Shown here: positions 18,695 through 27,202 of the stretch, in pieces | Layout: the number at the start of each line of letters is the position of its first letter | Numbering within the stretch: the first letter of the stretch is position 1 | Origin: Klebsiella pneumoniae | Lineage (GTDB): Bacteria; Pseudomonadota; Gammaproteobacteria; Pseudomonadales; Pseudohongiellaceae | Assembly: GCA_945902215.1 (NCBI GenBank) | Contig: CAMDML010000014.1 | Coordinates: 1 to 50,636, forward strand | Direction of reading: 5' to 3' | Length of the DNA stretch: 50,636 nucleotides | Notes under the pieces: model-generated | The model's input: the letters and a program-made list of their open reading frames with translations, nothing else | Told to the model about the DNA's origin: nothing | Databases searched by the model: none | Program-made: the position numbers and the translations under genes

Positions 18695-19117
18695 GTGAGC
18701 GCCGCATCCCTGAAGGTTCTGTTCTTCGCCCTGCTCCTGCTGCTGAATGGTATTGTGACCCTCGAAGATATCCTCGAGGAAATCGTCGGCAACTTCACCA
18801 CGAGTCAGTCCGAGGAAACGCCCGACATCCACCCGCAGAACGACGGCAGTTACTTGATCGACGGCGCCACCAACATCCGCGAAATGAACCGCGCTCTGAG
18901 CTGGGATCTGCCGACCGACGGACCGAAAACCCTCAATGGCCTGCTCACCGAGATGCACGAAAGCATTCCCGAACCGCATGTTGGCATCAAACTACCTGAG
19001 CACCGCGCGGAAATCATGCAGGTCAAAGACAGCATGATCAAGAACGTACGCATGTGGGCAGTGGAACCGGAACACTCCGGTGATCTCGCCGAAATGCAGG
19101 CCAACATTCACGACTAA
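18695..19117 (+). CDS. CorB/CNNM-family protein with a large internal deletion
   Basis: An intact CorB/YfjD protein has a DUF21 membrane domain, two CBS domains and a C-terminal transporter-associated domain, about 420-430 aa. This frame has 140 aa. Its first 19 residues (MSAASLKVLFFALLLLLNG) look like the first DUF21 helix, joined directly to the end of the second CBS domain (GIVTLEDILEEIVGNFTTS). The complete CorC_HlyC domain follows (DGSYLIDGATNIREMNRALSW and onward). About 280-290 residues are missing, in frame. The start is GTG at 18695. It cannot form the normal magnesium/cobalt-linked membrane protein. Either a real deletion or an assembly error. Confidence 0.82.
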   Translation: MSAASLKVLFFALLLLLNGIVTLEDILEEIVGNFTTSQSEETPDIHPQNDGSYLIDGATNIREMNRALSWDLPTDGPKTLNGLLTEMHESIPEPHVGIKLPEHRAEIMQVKDSMIKNVRMWAVEPEHSGDLAEMQANIHD

Positions 19118-19119
19118 AT

Positions 19120-19716
19120 GTGACGCTGATGAAATTCTGCATGCTTTGCGGCAACACACTAACCTTGCGCATTCCCGCCACTGATGATCGCGAGCGGCAT
19201 GTGTGCGACAGTTGCAACCATGTGCACTACCAGAACCCACGTGTCATTGTGGTCGCACTGCCCTGCTTTGCAGACAAGGTGCTGCTCTGTCGGCGCGCGA
19301 TTGAACCGCGATACGGCCTGTGGACCCTGCCTGGCGGCTTCATGGAAAACGGCGAATCAACACTGGAGGCCGCGCGGCGTGAAACATTGGAGGAAGCTTG
19401 TGCACGCATTGAGGTGCACGACCTGTATGCGCTCTTCAACGTAATCCACATCGATCAGGTACACCTGTTCTTCCGCGCCACCTTGCTTAATCTGGACTTT
19501 GCTCCAGGCAAGGAAAGCCTGGAAGTCCGCCTGTTTCGCGAAGAAGAAATCCCTTGGCATGAATTGGCCTTTCCGGCGGTGACCAGCACTTTGCAACATT
19601 ATTTTCATGATTTGCCTACGCGCCGCTTTCCGCTGCGGCTTGCGGATGTGACAGTGAGCGCAAATAATAGCGGCACCGTAAAAGTCCACGATCCCGGAAT
19701 GCCCCTGACCCCATGA
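19120..19716 (+). CDS. Nudix hydrolase with N-terminal zinc ribbon
   Basis: Hydrolase of a nucleoside diphosphate linked to another moiety. The N-terminus has a CX2C...CX2C zinc ribbon (FCMLCGN, CDSCNHVHYQNP). The Nudix box reads GGFMENGESTLEAARRETLE followed by EAC, so the glycine usually following the EE pair is cysteine here. It resembles the ADP-ribose/NADH pyrophosphatase-like group but is shorter than NudC, lacking its N-terminal domain. The start may be GTG 19120 or ATG 19129 (MKFCMLCGN); the gene follows the corB stop by two bases, so the two are probably co-transcribed. Confidence 0.88.
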   Translation: MTLMKFCMLCGNTLTLRIPATDDRERHVCDSCNHVHYQNPRVIVVALPCFADKVLLCRRAIEPRYGLWTLPGGFMENGESTLEAARRETLEEACARIEVHDLYALFNVIHIDQVHLFFRATLLNLDFAPGKESLEVRLFREEEIPWHELAFPAVTSTLQHYFHDLPTRRFPLRLADVTVSANNSGTVKVHDPGMPLTP

Positions 19717-19728
19717 TCGAAAGTTTCC

Positions 19729-20562
19729 ATGACCGAAAGTGACCCCACTCTGACACGGACCAACGTCATCCGCCTGCGCGATGGTCGCACCGACACCGTG
19801 GAGGATTTCCTCGCCGTCGAGGAACCACTCGAAATCCGTCTTGGCTATACTGATCCGCGCAAGGGCCGTGTGCACCGCAGCATCTCCATTACCATGCGCA
19901 CGCCCGGACAGGACGCAGCCCTTGCAGTTGGCTTTCTGTACGCCGAGAGCATCATCCGTTCGCAAGCAGCAATCACCAGCATCGATACTGCAACAACCAA
20001 TGTCATTCGCATCGAACTGGAAGCGGATGCCGGTTTCGATCCCTTGCGACTGGAACGGCATTTCTACACCACCTCGAGTTGTGGTGTGTGCGGCAAGGCT
20101 TCGCTTGAAGCACTAAGCATGGCCGGCTTCGAAGCACTGCCGGATGGCGCATTCAAGGTAGCGGCGACTGTTATGCAGCAACTTCCTACCAAACTACGGG
20201 AACAGCAGGCGCTGTTCCGCAAGACTGGCGGCAATCATGCCGCAGCACTGTTCGATGCGCAGGGTGTGATCACTAATATCGCCGAAGATGTTGGCCGGCA
20301 TAACGCAATGGACAAACTGGTGGGCGGGCTGTTGCAGCGCGGACAAGTGCCGCTGCACGGTTACGGCATCCTACTCAGCGGCCGTGCCAGCTTCGAGCTT
20401 GTGCAGAAGGCGCTGGCGGCTGGTTGTCCGCTATTGGTCGCAGTCGGTGCACCCTCTTCGCTCGCGGTCGAACTCGCACAAGAGTTCAACATCACCCTTG
20501 CCGGTTTTCTGGGTGGCCAGGGTTTCAACATCTACCATGGTGCCTCACGCATCCTGTTGTAA
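19729..20562 (+). CDS. fdhD: Formate dehydrogenase accessory sulfurtransferase FdhD
   Basis: Moves sulfur from the cysteine desulfurase to the molybdenum cofactor, needed for active formate dehydrogenase. The catalytic cysteine pair is C118 and C121 in SSCGVCGK, the hallmark of FdhD. Other signatures are EEPLEIRLGY, then FRKTGGNHAAALFD, EDVGRHNAMDKLVG and LLSGRASFELVQKA. The 277-aa length is normal. It lies 250 bases ahead of fdsG in the same direction, equivalent to fdsC in other fds clusters but placed upstream. Confidence 0.96.
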   Translation: MTESDPTLTRTNVIRLRDGRTDTVEDFLAVEEPLEIRLGYTDPRKGRVHRSISITMRTPGQDAALAVGFLYAESIIRSQAAITSIDTATTNVIRIELEADAGFDPLRLERHFYTTSSCGVCGKASLEALSMAGFEALPDGAFKVAATVMQQLPTKLREQQALFRKTGGNHAAALFDAQGVITNIAEDVGRHNAMDKLVGGLLQRGQVPLHGYGILLSGRASFELVQKALAAGCPLLVAVGAPSSLAVELAQEFNITLAGFLGGQGFNIYHGASRILL

Positions 20563-20686
20563 ATGGAGTACGCCAAGTAGCCGTTAATCCCACGTACCCT
20601 GTCAGAAAAGCATGGTCGGATTTTGGCCGCCCCGGTACAGTTGCCACCGCCATAGCGCAGGCCAATTTCCCATGATAGAATCGCTC

Positions 20687-20702
20687 CGAACCGAGCGGTT
20701 CG
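20687..20702. promoter_or_regulatory. 16-bp palindrome upstream of the formate dehydrogenase operon
   Basis: CGAACCG-AG-CGGTTCG is a perfect 7-bp inverted repeat with a 2-base centre, 110 bases before fdsG. It is too short a loop and lacks a T run, so a terminator is unlikely. The position suits an operator for a dimeric regulator (inference). An AT-rich stretch at 20715-20760 that could hold the promoter lies between it and the gene. Confidence 0.45.
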
Positions 20703-20812
20703 CTATGCTAAGAGATTGATTACCCAAGTTTTTCCTTATTTTTTCCACAAATCAAAACAGCGGGATACCCTAACAATTCTAGCGTCCCCCCGGTGTGATG
20801 AAAGGCAGATTC

Positions 20813-21322
20813 ATGATGCAGCTAGCAAGTCCGGCCTCTTTCCGGGATTTCACCCTGGAACTCGCCACCAATGTCGTTGAAGAATTTCGTGGCCAGCCCG
20901 GTGCGCTGATCGTTGCCCTGCACAAGCTGCAAGAAACTTTCGGCTATGTGGACGAGGCTGCCATGCCGATGCTGGCCAAGCTGTTCAACGTGTCTCGCGC
21001 CGAAGTCCATGGCGTGACCAGTTTCTACCACGACTTCCGTCGCCATAAACCCGGCCGCTACACCGTCAAGGTGTGTCAGGCAGAAGCTTGCCAGGCCATG
21101 GGTTCAGAACAACTGACCGCCGCGATCAAGCAACAACTCGGTTGTGATTTCCACGAAACCACGCAAGACGGCAATTTCACGCTGGAGCCGGTCTACTGTC
21201 TTGGTAACTGCGCCTGCTCACCCAACATCATGGTCGACAAACAGACCTACGGCCGCGTCTCGGAGAAGTCATTCAAGGCGCTGAGTTCCGCACTGGCCAG
21301 CAAAGCAGTGGGAGTGAAGTGA
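20813..21322 (+). CDS. fdsG: NAD-dependent formate dehydrogenase gamma subunit (NuoE-like)
   Basis: Electron-transfer subunit of the soluble molybdenum formate dehydrogenase, homologous to NuoE. The [2Fe-2S] ligands are C88, C93 (VCQAEAC), C129 and C133 (CLGNC). The thioredoxin-like fold is preceded by the helical region with VEEFRGQPGALIVALHKLQ. I chose ATG 20813 because AAAGGCAG precedes it; GTG 20795 and ATG 20798 are in frame. FdsB starts 2 bases after its stop. Confidence 0.95.
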   Translation: MMQLASPASFRDFTLELATNVVEEFRGQPGALIVALHKLQETFGYVDEAAMPMLAKLFNVSRAEVHGVTSFYHDFRRHKPGRYTVKVCQAEACQAMGSEQLTAAIKQQLGCDFHETTQDGNFTLEPVYCLGNCACSPNIMVDKQTYGRVSEKSFKALSSALASKAVGVK

Positions 21323-21323
21323 A

Positions 21324-22862
21324 ATGACTATCAAGATTTACATCCCGCGCGAAACCACGGCCTCCTCCCTTGGCGTTGAACTTGTTGTCGATGCCATCAC
21401 TACCGAAGCAAAGAACCGCAAACTCGACATCCAGATTGTCCGCAATGGTTCCCGTGGTGCCTGTTTCCTCGAACCGCTCGTTGAAGTGGAAACTGCTGCA
21501 GGGCGTGTCGGTTACGGCCCCGTGCAACTGGAAGACATTGACGCACTTTTCGCCGCAGATTTTCTGCAAGGTGGCAAACACAAGCTTGCGTTGGGCAATG
21601 TGAGTGAGTTGCCCTGGTTCAAGAATCAGGAGCGGCTGACCTTCGCCCGCTGCGGTCTGATCGCTGCCACGTCCGTCAGCGAGTACAAAACCCTCGGCGG
21701 CTTTGTCGGTCTTGAGAATGCCTTGAAGAAAGACGGCAAAGCCATCGTGCAGGAAGTACTTGATTCCGGTTTGCGCGGCCGCGGTGGCGCCGCGTTCCCG
21801 ACCGGTATCAAGTGGAAGACCGTGATGGACGCGCAAGCAGATCAGAAATACATCGTCTGCAACGCTGATGAAGGTGACAGCGGCACGTTCTCCGACCGCA
21901 TGATCATGGAAGGCGACCCGCTCTCACTCGTAGAAGGCATGACCATAGCCGGCATCGCAGTTGGTGCCACCATGGGCTATATCTACCTGCGCTCCGAATA
22001 CCCGCTGACGCAGGTCATCCTGCTGGAAGCCATCGCCAATGCCCGTGCTGCTGGCTATCTCGGCCACAACGTTGCAGGCAGCGGCAAGACCTTTAATCTC
22101 GAAGTACGCATGGGCGCCGGCGCTTACATCTGCGGCGAAGAAACTTCATTGCTGGAATCACTGGAAGGCAAGCGCGGCCAGATTCGCCCGAAACCACCGC
22201 TGCCTGCTCTCAAAGGTTTGTTCGGCAAGCCGACCGTCGTCAACAACGTGATCTCTCTGGCAACAGTGCCCGTAATCCTGGAAAAAGGCGGCAAGCACTA
22301 CGCCACCTTTGGTCGCGGCCGCTCGCTCGGCACCATGCCCTTCCAACTCGGCGGCAACATCAAACAGGGCGGCCTGGTCGAAAAAGCTTTCGGCTTGACG
22401 CTGCGTCAATTGATTGAAGATTTTGGCGGCGGCACTGCTACCGGCAAACCAGTCCGCGCGATTCAGGTTGGCGGCCCACTGGGTGCGTATTTCCCCGTAG
22501 CGTTGCTCGACACGGTGCTGGACTACGAAGAATTTGCCAAGGCCGGTGGTATGCTGGGCCACGGCGGAATTGTCGTGTTCGACACCAGTGTGAACATGGC
22601 AAAGATGGCGCGCTTTTCGATGGAATTTTGCTCGATCGAATCCTGTGGCAAGTGCACACCCTGCCGTATCGGCTCGGTGCGTGGGGTGGAAACCATCGAC
22701 AAGATCGTTGCCGCCAAATCCGCACACGAACGCGAGCATCAACACATCATTCTGAAAGACCTGTGTGACACGATGGAATCCGCTTCACTGTGTGCAATGG
22801 GCGGCCTGACGCCAATGCCGGTGATGAGTGCAGTCAAACATTTCAAGGGGGACTTCCAATGA
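21324..22862 (+). CDS. fdsB: NAD-dependent formate dehydrogenase beta subunit (NuoF-like diaphorase)
   Basis: Flavin subunit that passes electrons to NAD+. Residues 1-90 are a thioredoxin-like N-terminal domain, as in HoxF/FdsB. The FMN/NADH region shows GLRGRGGAAFPTGIKW (149-164), then CNADEGDSGTFSDR and GAYICGEETSLLES. The [4Fe-4S] ligands are C441, C444, C447 (ESCGKCTPC) and C490. The 512-aa length is typical. GGAGTGAAG precedes the ATG. Its stop overlaps the fdsA start by 4 bases. Confidence 0.97.
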   Translation: MTIKIYIPRETTASSLGVELVVDAITTEAKNRKLDIQIVRNGSRGACFLEPLVEVETAAGRVGYGPVQLEDIDALFAADFLQGGKHKLALGNVSELPWFKNQERLTFARCGLIAATSVSEYKTLGGFVGLENALKKDGKAIVQEVLDSGLRGRGGAAFPTGIKWKTVMDAQADQKYIVCNADEGDSGTFSDRMIMEGDPLSLVEGMTIAGIAVGATMGYIYLRSEYPLTQVILLEAIANARAAGYLGHNVAGSGKTFNLEVRMGAGAYICGEETSLLESLEGKRGQIRPKPPLPALKGLFGKPTVVNNVISLATVPVILEKGGKHYATFGRGRSLGTMPFQLGGNIKQGGLVEKAFGLTLRQLIEDFGGGTATGKPVRAIQVGGPLGAYFPVALLDTVLDYEEFAKAGGMLGHGGIVVFDTSVNMAKMARFSMEFCSIESCGKCTPCRIGSVRGVETIDKIVAAKSAHEREHQHIILKDLCDTMESASLCAMGGLTPMPVMSAVKHFKGDFQ

Positions 22863-25735
22863 ACTCGATAGTAACCAAACCGATCCTCTTCGACCCAAAA
22901 ATTGCTGCACCCGAAATCGATTTCGGCACGCCCGAGAGCACCAGTCTCGAACTGGTTACGCTCGAAATCGACGGGCACTCCGTCACCGTGCCCAAAGGCA
23001 CCAGCATCATGCGCGCTGCCAAGCAGCTCGGCATCACAATTCCGAAACTATGCGCCACCGATTCCGTTGAAGCATTCGGCTCCTGCCGCCTTTGTCTCGT
23101 TGAAATCGAAGGCCGCCGCGGCACCCCAGCCTCCTGCACCACGCCGGCCGAAGCGGGCCTGAAAGTCACTACGCAAACTGGCAAGCTGGCCACACTGCGC
23201 AAAGGGGTGATGGAACTGTACATTTCCAACCATCCGCTCGACTGCCTGACCTGTTCCGCGAACGGTGACTGCGAACTACAGGATATGTCGGGCGCAGTTG
23301 GTCTGCGGGAAGTGCGCTACGGCTACGACGGCGCCAACCACAACGACGCGAAAAAAGACGAAAGCAATCCTTACTTCACCTTCGAAGCCAGCAAGTGCAT
23401 CGTGTGCTCGCGCTGCGTGCGGGCCTGTGAAGAAGTGCAAGGTACCTTCGCGCTAACAATTCAGGGCAGCGGTTTCAATTCCAAAGTCAGCGCCGGTATC
23501 GATGAAGGCTTCCTCAATTCAGAATGCGTATCTTGCGGCGCCTGTGTCCAGGCCTGCCCGACCGCAACGCTGAACGAAAAATCCGTGATCGCGATGGGCA
23601 CGCCCGACTATGCCGTTGAAACCACCTGCGCCTATTGCGGCGTGGGCTGCACCTTCAACGCCGAAATGAAAGGCAAGGAAGTTGTGCGCATGGTGCCCGC
23701 GAAGAGCGGCAAGGCCAATGAGGGCCACTCCTGCGTGAAAGGCCGTTTCGCCTGGGGCTACGCCACGCATAAGGAACGCATACTCAAGCCGATGATCCGC
23801 AACAAGACCTCCGATCCCTGGCAAGAAGTGAGCTGGGACGAGGCCATCCAGTTCAGCGCCAAACGTTTTCAGGAAATTCAGGCCAAATACGGCCGCAAAT
23901 CCATCGGCGGTATCACCTCCTCGCGCACCACCAACGAAGAAGTGTGGGTCGTGCAGAAGATGATCCGTACTGCGTTCAGGAACAACAATGTCGACACCTG
24001 CGCCCGTGTGTGCCACTCACCCACCGGCTACGGTCTCAACAAAACTCTTGGCACCTCGGCCGGCACCCAGGATTTTGCCAGCGTTGACGCAACTGATCTC
24101 GTGCTTCTGATCGGCGCCAACCCGACTGACGCGCATCCCGTATTCGCTTCCCGCATGAAGAAGCGCCTGCGTGAAGGTGCCGAAATCATTGTGTGCGATC
24201 CGCGCCGCATCGACCTCGTGGAAACACCTCACGTCAAAGCCAGCATCCACATCCCGCTCCAGCCCGGCTCCAACGTAGCGCTGATCAACGCTTTCGCCTA
24301 CACCATCGTTGAAGAAAACCTGGTGGATTGGGACTACGTAAAAGAACGTTGCGACACTGAGGGCTTCAACACTTGGCTGACGTTCATCAAGGATCCCAAG
24401 AATGCACCGGAAGCCGTTGCCCACCTGCTGGGCGGCAATGCCGAGAACGTGCGTGAAGCCGCAAGGCATTATGCGAAAGCAGAAAATGCCTCAATCTATT
24501 ACGGCCTGGGCGTTACCGAACACTCGCAAGGCTCCACGATGGTCATGGGTATGGCCAATCTGGCGATGCTCACCGGTAATATTGGTTTCAATGGCTGCGG
24601 CGTTAATCCGCTGCGCGGCCAGAACAACGTGCAGGGCTCCTGCGACATGGGTTCCTTCCCACATGAATTCTCCGGCTACCGCCATGTCAGTCAAGATGAC
24701 ACCCGCAACTTCTTCTCGAAGGAATGGGGCGTGGAGCAGGATCCCGAACCGGGTTACCGCATTCCCAACATGTTCAATGCCGCCATTCAGGGCGTGTATA
24801 GAGGCATGTTCATTCAGGGTGAAGACATCGCCCAGTCCGACCCCGACACCAAGCACGTAGAAAAAGCGCTGGAGAACATGGAGTGCATCGTGGTGCAGGA
24901 TTTGTTCCTGAACGAAACCGCAAAATTTGCCCATGTGTTCCTGCCCGGCACGTCCTTCCTGGAAAAAGACGGCACCTTCACCAACGCTGAACGCCGCCTC
25001 GGTCGCGTGCGCCCAGTGATGCCGCCGAAAACCGGCAAACACGAGTGGCAGGTCGCCATGGAGCTGTGCAACGCCATGGGGTACGCGATGTACTACAACA
25101 ACGAGTCCGAAATCATGGACGAAATCGCGCGCATGACGCCTACCTTCAAGAATCTCAGCTTTGCCCGTCTCGACAACGAGGGCAGCATGCAGTGGCCAGT
25201 GACCGATGCAGCTCCGAACGGCACCCCGATTATGCACATCGACCACTTCGTGCGCGGCAAGGGCATGTTTGTCGTCACCGAGTTTGTACCGACGGAAGAA
25301 AGGGTAACACCGAAGTTCCCACTGATCCTGACCACCGGCCGCATCCTGAGCCAGTACAACGTCGGCGCGCAAACCCGCCGTACTGAAAACAACGTATGGC
25401 ACAGCGAAGACATTCTGGAAATTTGCCCGCATGACGCAGAAGAGCGCGGCATCAAGGATGGTGATCTGGTGTCAATTCGCAGCCGCAAGGGTGAAACGAC
25501 GTTACACGCGAAAGTTTCCGACCGCATGCAGCCAGGCGTGATCTACACCACCTTCCACATGCCCGGTTCGGGTGCCAACGTGGTAACCACGGAGTTCAGC
25601 GACTGGGCCACCAACTGTCCTGAATACAAGGTGACCGCGGTGCAAGTAGTGCACGCAACCCAGATGTCCGATTGGCAGAAGCAGTACTTCGACTTCAACG
25701 AAAGCCGTCGCAAGCTGGCGGAAATGGTGGAGTAA
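22859..25735 (+). CDS. fdsA: NAD-dependent formate dehydrogenase alpha (molybdenum catalytic) subunit
   Basis: Oxidises formate to CO2 at a bis-MGD molybdenum site. 958 aa from ATG 22859 with AAGGGGG upstream. Domains in order: [2Fe-2S] ferredoxin (C65, C76, C79, C93); His-ligated [4Fe-4S] (H125, C129, C132, C138); two [4Fe-4S] clusters (C180/183/186 and C229-233 region, with C190 and C223/226); the Mo-domain [4Fe-4S] (C257, C260, C264, C292). The catalytic residue is C385-H386 in RVCHSPTGYG, so this is the cysteine, not selenocysteine, form. A molydopterin-binding domain closes the chain (LTTGRILSQYN). No fdsD-like gene follows; the tail overlaps mobA by 41 bases. Confidence 0.97.
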   Translation: MNSIVTKPILFDPKIAAPEIDFGTPESTSLELVTLEIDGHSVTVPKGTSIMRAAKQLGITIPKLCATDSVEAFGSCRLCLVEIEGRRGTPASCTTPAEAGLKVTTQTGKLATLRKGVMELYISNHPLDCLTCSANGDCELQDMSGAVGLREVRYGYDGANHNDAKKDESNPYFTFEASKCIVCSRCVRACEEVQGTFALTIQGSGFNSKVSAGIDEGFLNSECVSCGACVQACPTATLNEKSVIAMGTPDYAVETTCAYCGVGCTFNAEMKGKEVVRMVPAKSGKANEGHSCVKGRFAWGYATHKERILKPMIRNKTSDPWQEVSWDEAIQFSAKRFQEIQAKYGRKSIGGITSSRTTNEEVWVVQKMIRTAFRNNNVDTCARVCHSPTGYGLNKTLGTSAGTQDFASVDATDLVLLIGANPTDAHPVFASRMKKRLREGAEIIVCDPRRIDLVETPHVKASIHIPLQPGSNVALINAFAYTIVEENLVDWDYVKERCDTEGFNTWLTFIKDPKNAPEAVAHLLGGNAENVREAARHYAKAENASIYYGLGVTEHSQGSTMVMGMANLAMLTGNIGFNGCGVNPLRGQNNVQGSCDMGSFPHEFSGYRHVSQDDTRNFFSKEWGVEQDPEPGYRIPNMFNAAIQGVYRGMFIQGEDIAQSDPDTKHVEKALENMECIVVQDLFLNETAKFAHVFLPGTSFLEKDGTFTNAERRLGRVRPVMPPKTGKHEWQVAMELCNAMGYAMYYNNESEIMDEIARMTPTFKNLSFARLDNEGSMQWPVTDAAPNGTPIMHIDHFVRGKGMFVVTEFVPTEERVTPKFPLILTTGRILSQYNVGAQTRRTENNVWHSEDILEICPHDAEERGIKDGDLVSIRSRKGETTLHAKVSDRMQPGVIYTTFHMPGSGANVVTTEFSDWATNCPEYKVTAVQVVHATQMSDWQKQYFDFNESRRKLAEMVE

Positions 25736-26291
25736 GCGCGCTCCAGTCATCCGGGGTATTCACGTTGCTGAATTCCCCGGGTGCAACACCATCAATAGGC
25801 ACGGCCTTGGCTCCCAGATAACCGAACACCCCCTTCATCGAACGGCGCCCGCCAAGTTCGGTGCCATCAGCAAACAGATTACGCAGATGAGTGTAGAGTT
25901 CAGGCGTGGCCTTGACGATGCACGGAAACACTTCAGCGGCGTAATGACAACACGCAGCATCCACTGAAGCTGCCATCAGCTTCTGCAGCGTGCTTACACC
26001 TAGCAGCGGCATATCCACAGGAATCAACAGCAGCGGCGAACCGTCGAGGCCATAGTTGTGCTTGATGTGGTCAAGCAGCGAGTAGAGGCCACCGGGAGGA
26101 CCGCAGTGCGGCAACAGATCGGGTACACTGTTTAGTCCTGGCGCGCCGCCAATCAGCACCAGTTCCGCGCCGACATGTTGTAACAACGAAACAGCTCGCT
26201 CCAGCAGGGTATTGTTGCCAAGCACCAGAGAAGACTTGTCCTGCCCCATCCGTACAGACTTGCCGCCGGCCAGCACCGCTGCATAGAACAT
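25695..26291 (-). CDS. mobA: Molybdenum cofactor guanylyltransferase MobA
   Basis: Attaches GMP to molybdopterin to make the MGD cofactor that FdsA needs. The nucleotide-binding signature LAGGKSVRMGQDKSSL is at the N-terminus, and LIPVDMPLLG carries the metal-binding aspartate. The C-terminal FSNVNTPDDW is also typical. 198 aa. AAGGAGG precedes the ATG. It is convergent with fdsA and shares 41 coding bases with it. It ends a minus-strand run that starts at 29112. Confidence 0.95.
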   Translation of the reverse strand: MFYAAVLAGGKSVRMGQDKSSLVLGNNTLLERAVSLLQHVGAELVLIGGAPGLNSVPDLLPHCGPPGGLYSLLDHIKHNYGLDGSPLLLIPVDMPLLGVSTLQKLMAASVDAACCHYAAEVFPCIVKATPELYTHLRNLFADGTELGGRRSMKGVFGYLGAKAVPIDGVAPGEFSNVNTPDDWSALTPPFPPACDGFR

Positions 26292-26321
26292 CTCAACCTC
26301 CTTACCAGCAATCCATGCATA

Positions 26322-27152
26322 TCACGATGCATTGTCCTGCAGCATGCGTACTTCGCGCTGCGGAAGTGGAATCTCGATATGGTTGCTGCGCAGTACCCGG
26401 AAAATTTCTGCATGGGCCTGATAACGGGACTGAGCAAGTGTCTCAGTCCGGGCCCAGAAGCGGATGCCGAGCTTAATGCCACTTTCGCCAAAGGCATCAA
26501 TGCCCACTTGCGACACATGCTCGGCGCTAAGCCCCTGCACGCTTTCCAAAGCCTGGCGGATCAGAGTAATGGCCTGCAGCGGGTCGCAGCGGTAGGCAAT
26601 GTTTACAGTTGTTTCCACGATGCTGTCAGCAAAAGAGTTGTGGATGATCTCGCCAACGATATGTTTGTTGGGTATGGAAATCTGTACCCCGTCGCCGTTG
26701 GCCAGAATCGTACAGCCCAGCTGCACGGATTTGACCAGGCCAGTAACGCCTTGCACGGAAATGGTGTCACCGACCACAAAGGGGCGCGTGACGATGATAC
26801 TGATGCCGGCACCGTAATTGGCCAGTAGCCCCTGCAGCGCCAGACCAGCACCCAGTGAAAGCGCACCAATGGCAGCAACAAATGGCGTAACACTGATGCC
26901 GAGCTTGCCAAGTGCAATGATCGCCACCATAGCGACAACCAGCATCTTGAAACCCGCGCCGGTGAAGCGACTCAGGGTCACATCAATATGGTGCCGGACC
27001 ATCAGTCCTTCCACCATCGCGCCAGCACGGCGTGCCACGAAGAAACCAAGCACAACAATGATGGCCGCGCCCAGAATCTGGAAGCTGTAGCTCACCAGAT
27101 ATTGGGTGATCTGCGTGTATATTTCCTGAAATTGTTCCAGTTCCGCTTCCAT
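26322..27152 (-). CDS. Small-conductance mechanosensitive channel (MscS family)
   Basis: Tension-gated inner-membrane channel relieving osmotic downshock. Three N-terminal membrane helices precede the pore helix, with the MscS-like GALSLGAGLALQGLLANYGAG. The beta domain reads RPFVVGDTISVQGVTGLVKS and the end is a mixed alpha/beta domain. 276 aa, close to E. coli MscS (286). ATG 27152 is chosen because AAGGAG lies 5 bases upstream; a GTG two codons earlier overlaps that site. Confidence 0.93.
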   Translation of the reverse strand: MEAELEQFQEIYTQITQYLVSYSFQILGAAIIVVLGFFVARRAGAMVEGLMVRHHIDVTLSRFTGAGFKMLVVAMVAIIALGKLGISVTPFVAAIGALSLGAGLALQGLLANYGAGISIIVTRPFVVGDTISVQGVTGLVKSVQLGCTILANGDGVQISIPNKHIVGEIIHNSFADSIVETTVNIAYRCDPLQAITLIRQALESVQGLSAEHVSQVGIDAFGESGIKLGIRFWARTETLAQSRYQAHAEIFRVLRSNHIEIPLPQREVRMLQDNAS

Positions 27153-27202
27153 GACCACTCCTTACGAATGACAGGCCAAAGTGACACTTTTGGCGCGCGC
27201 GA

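Noticed and set aside
24491-25432. 313-residue antisense frame over fdsA
   Set aside because: His- and Gly-rich shadow frame with no family motif, opposite well-supported fdsA sequence.
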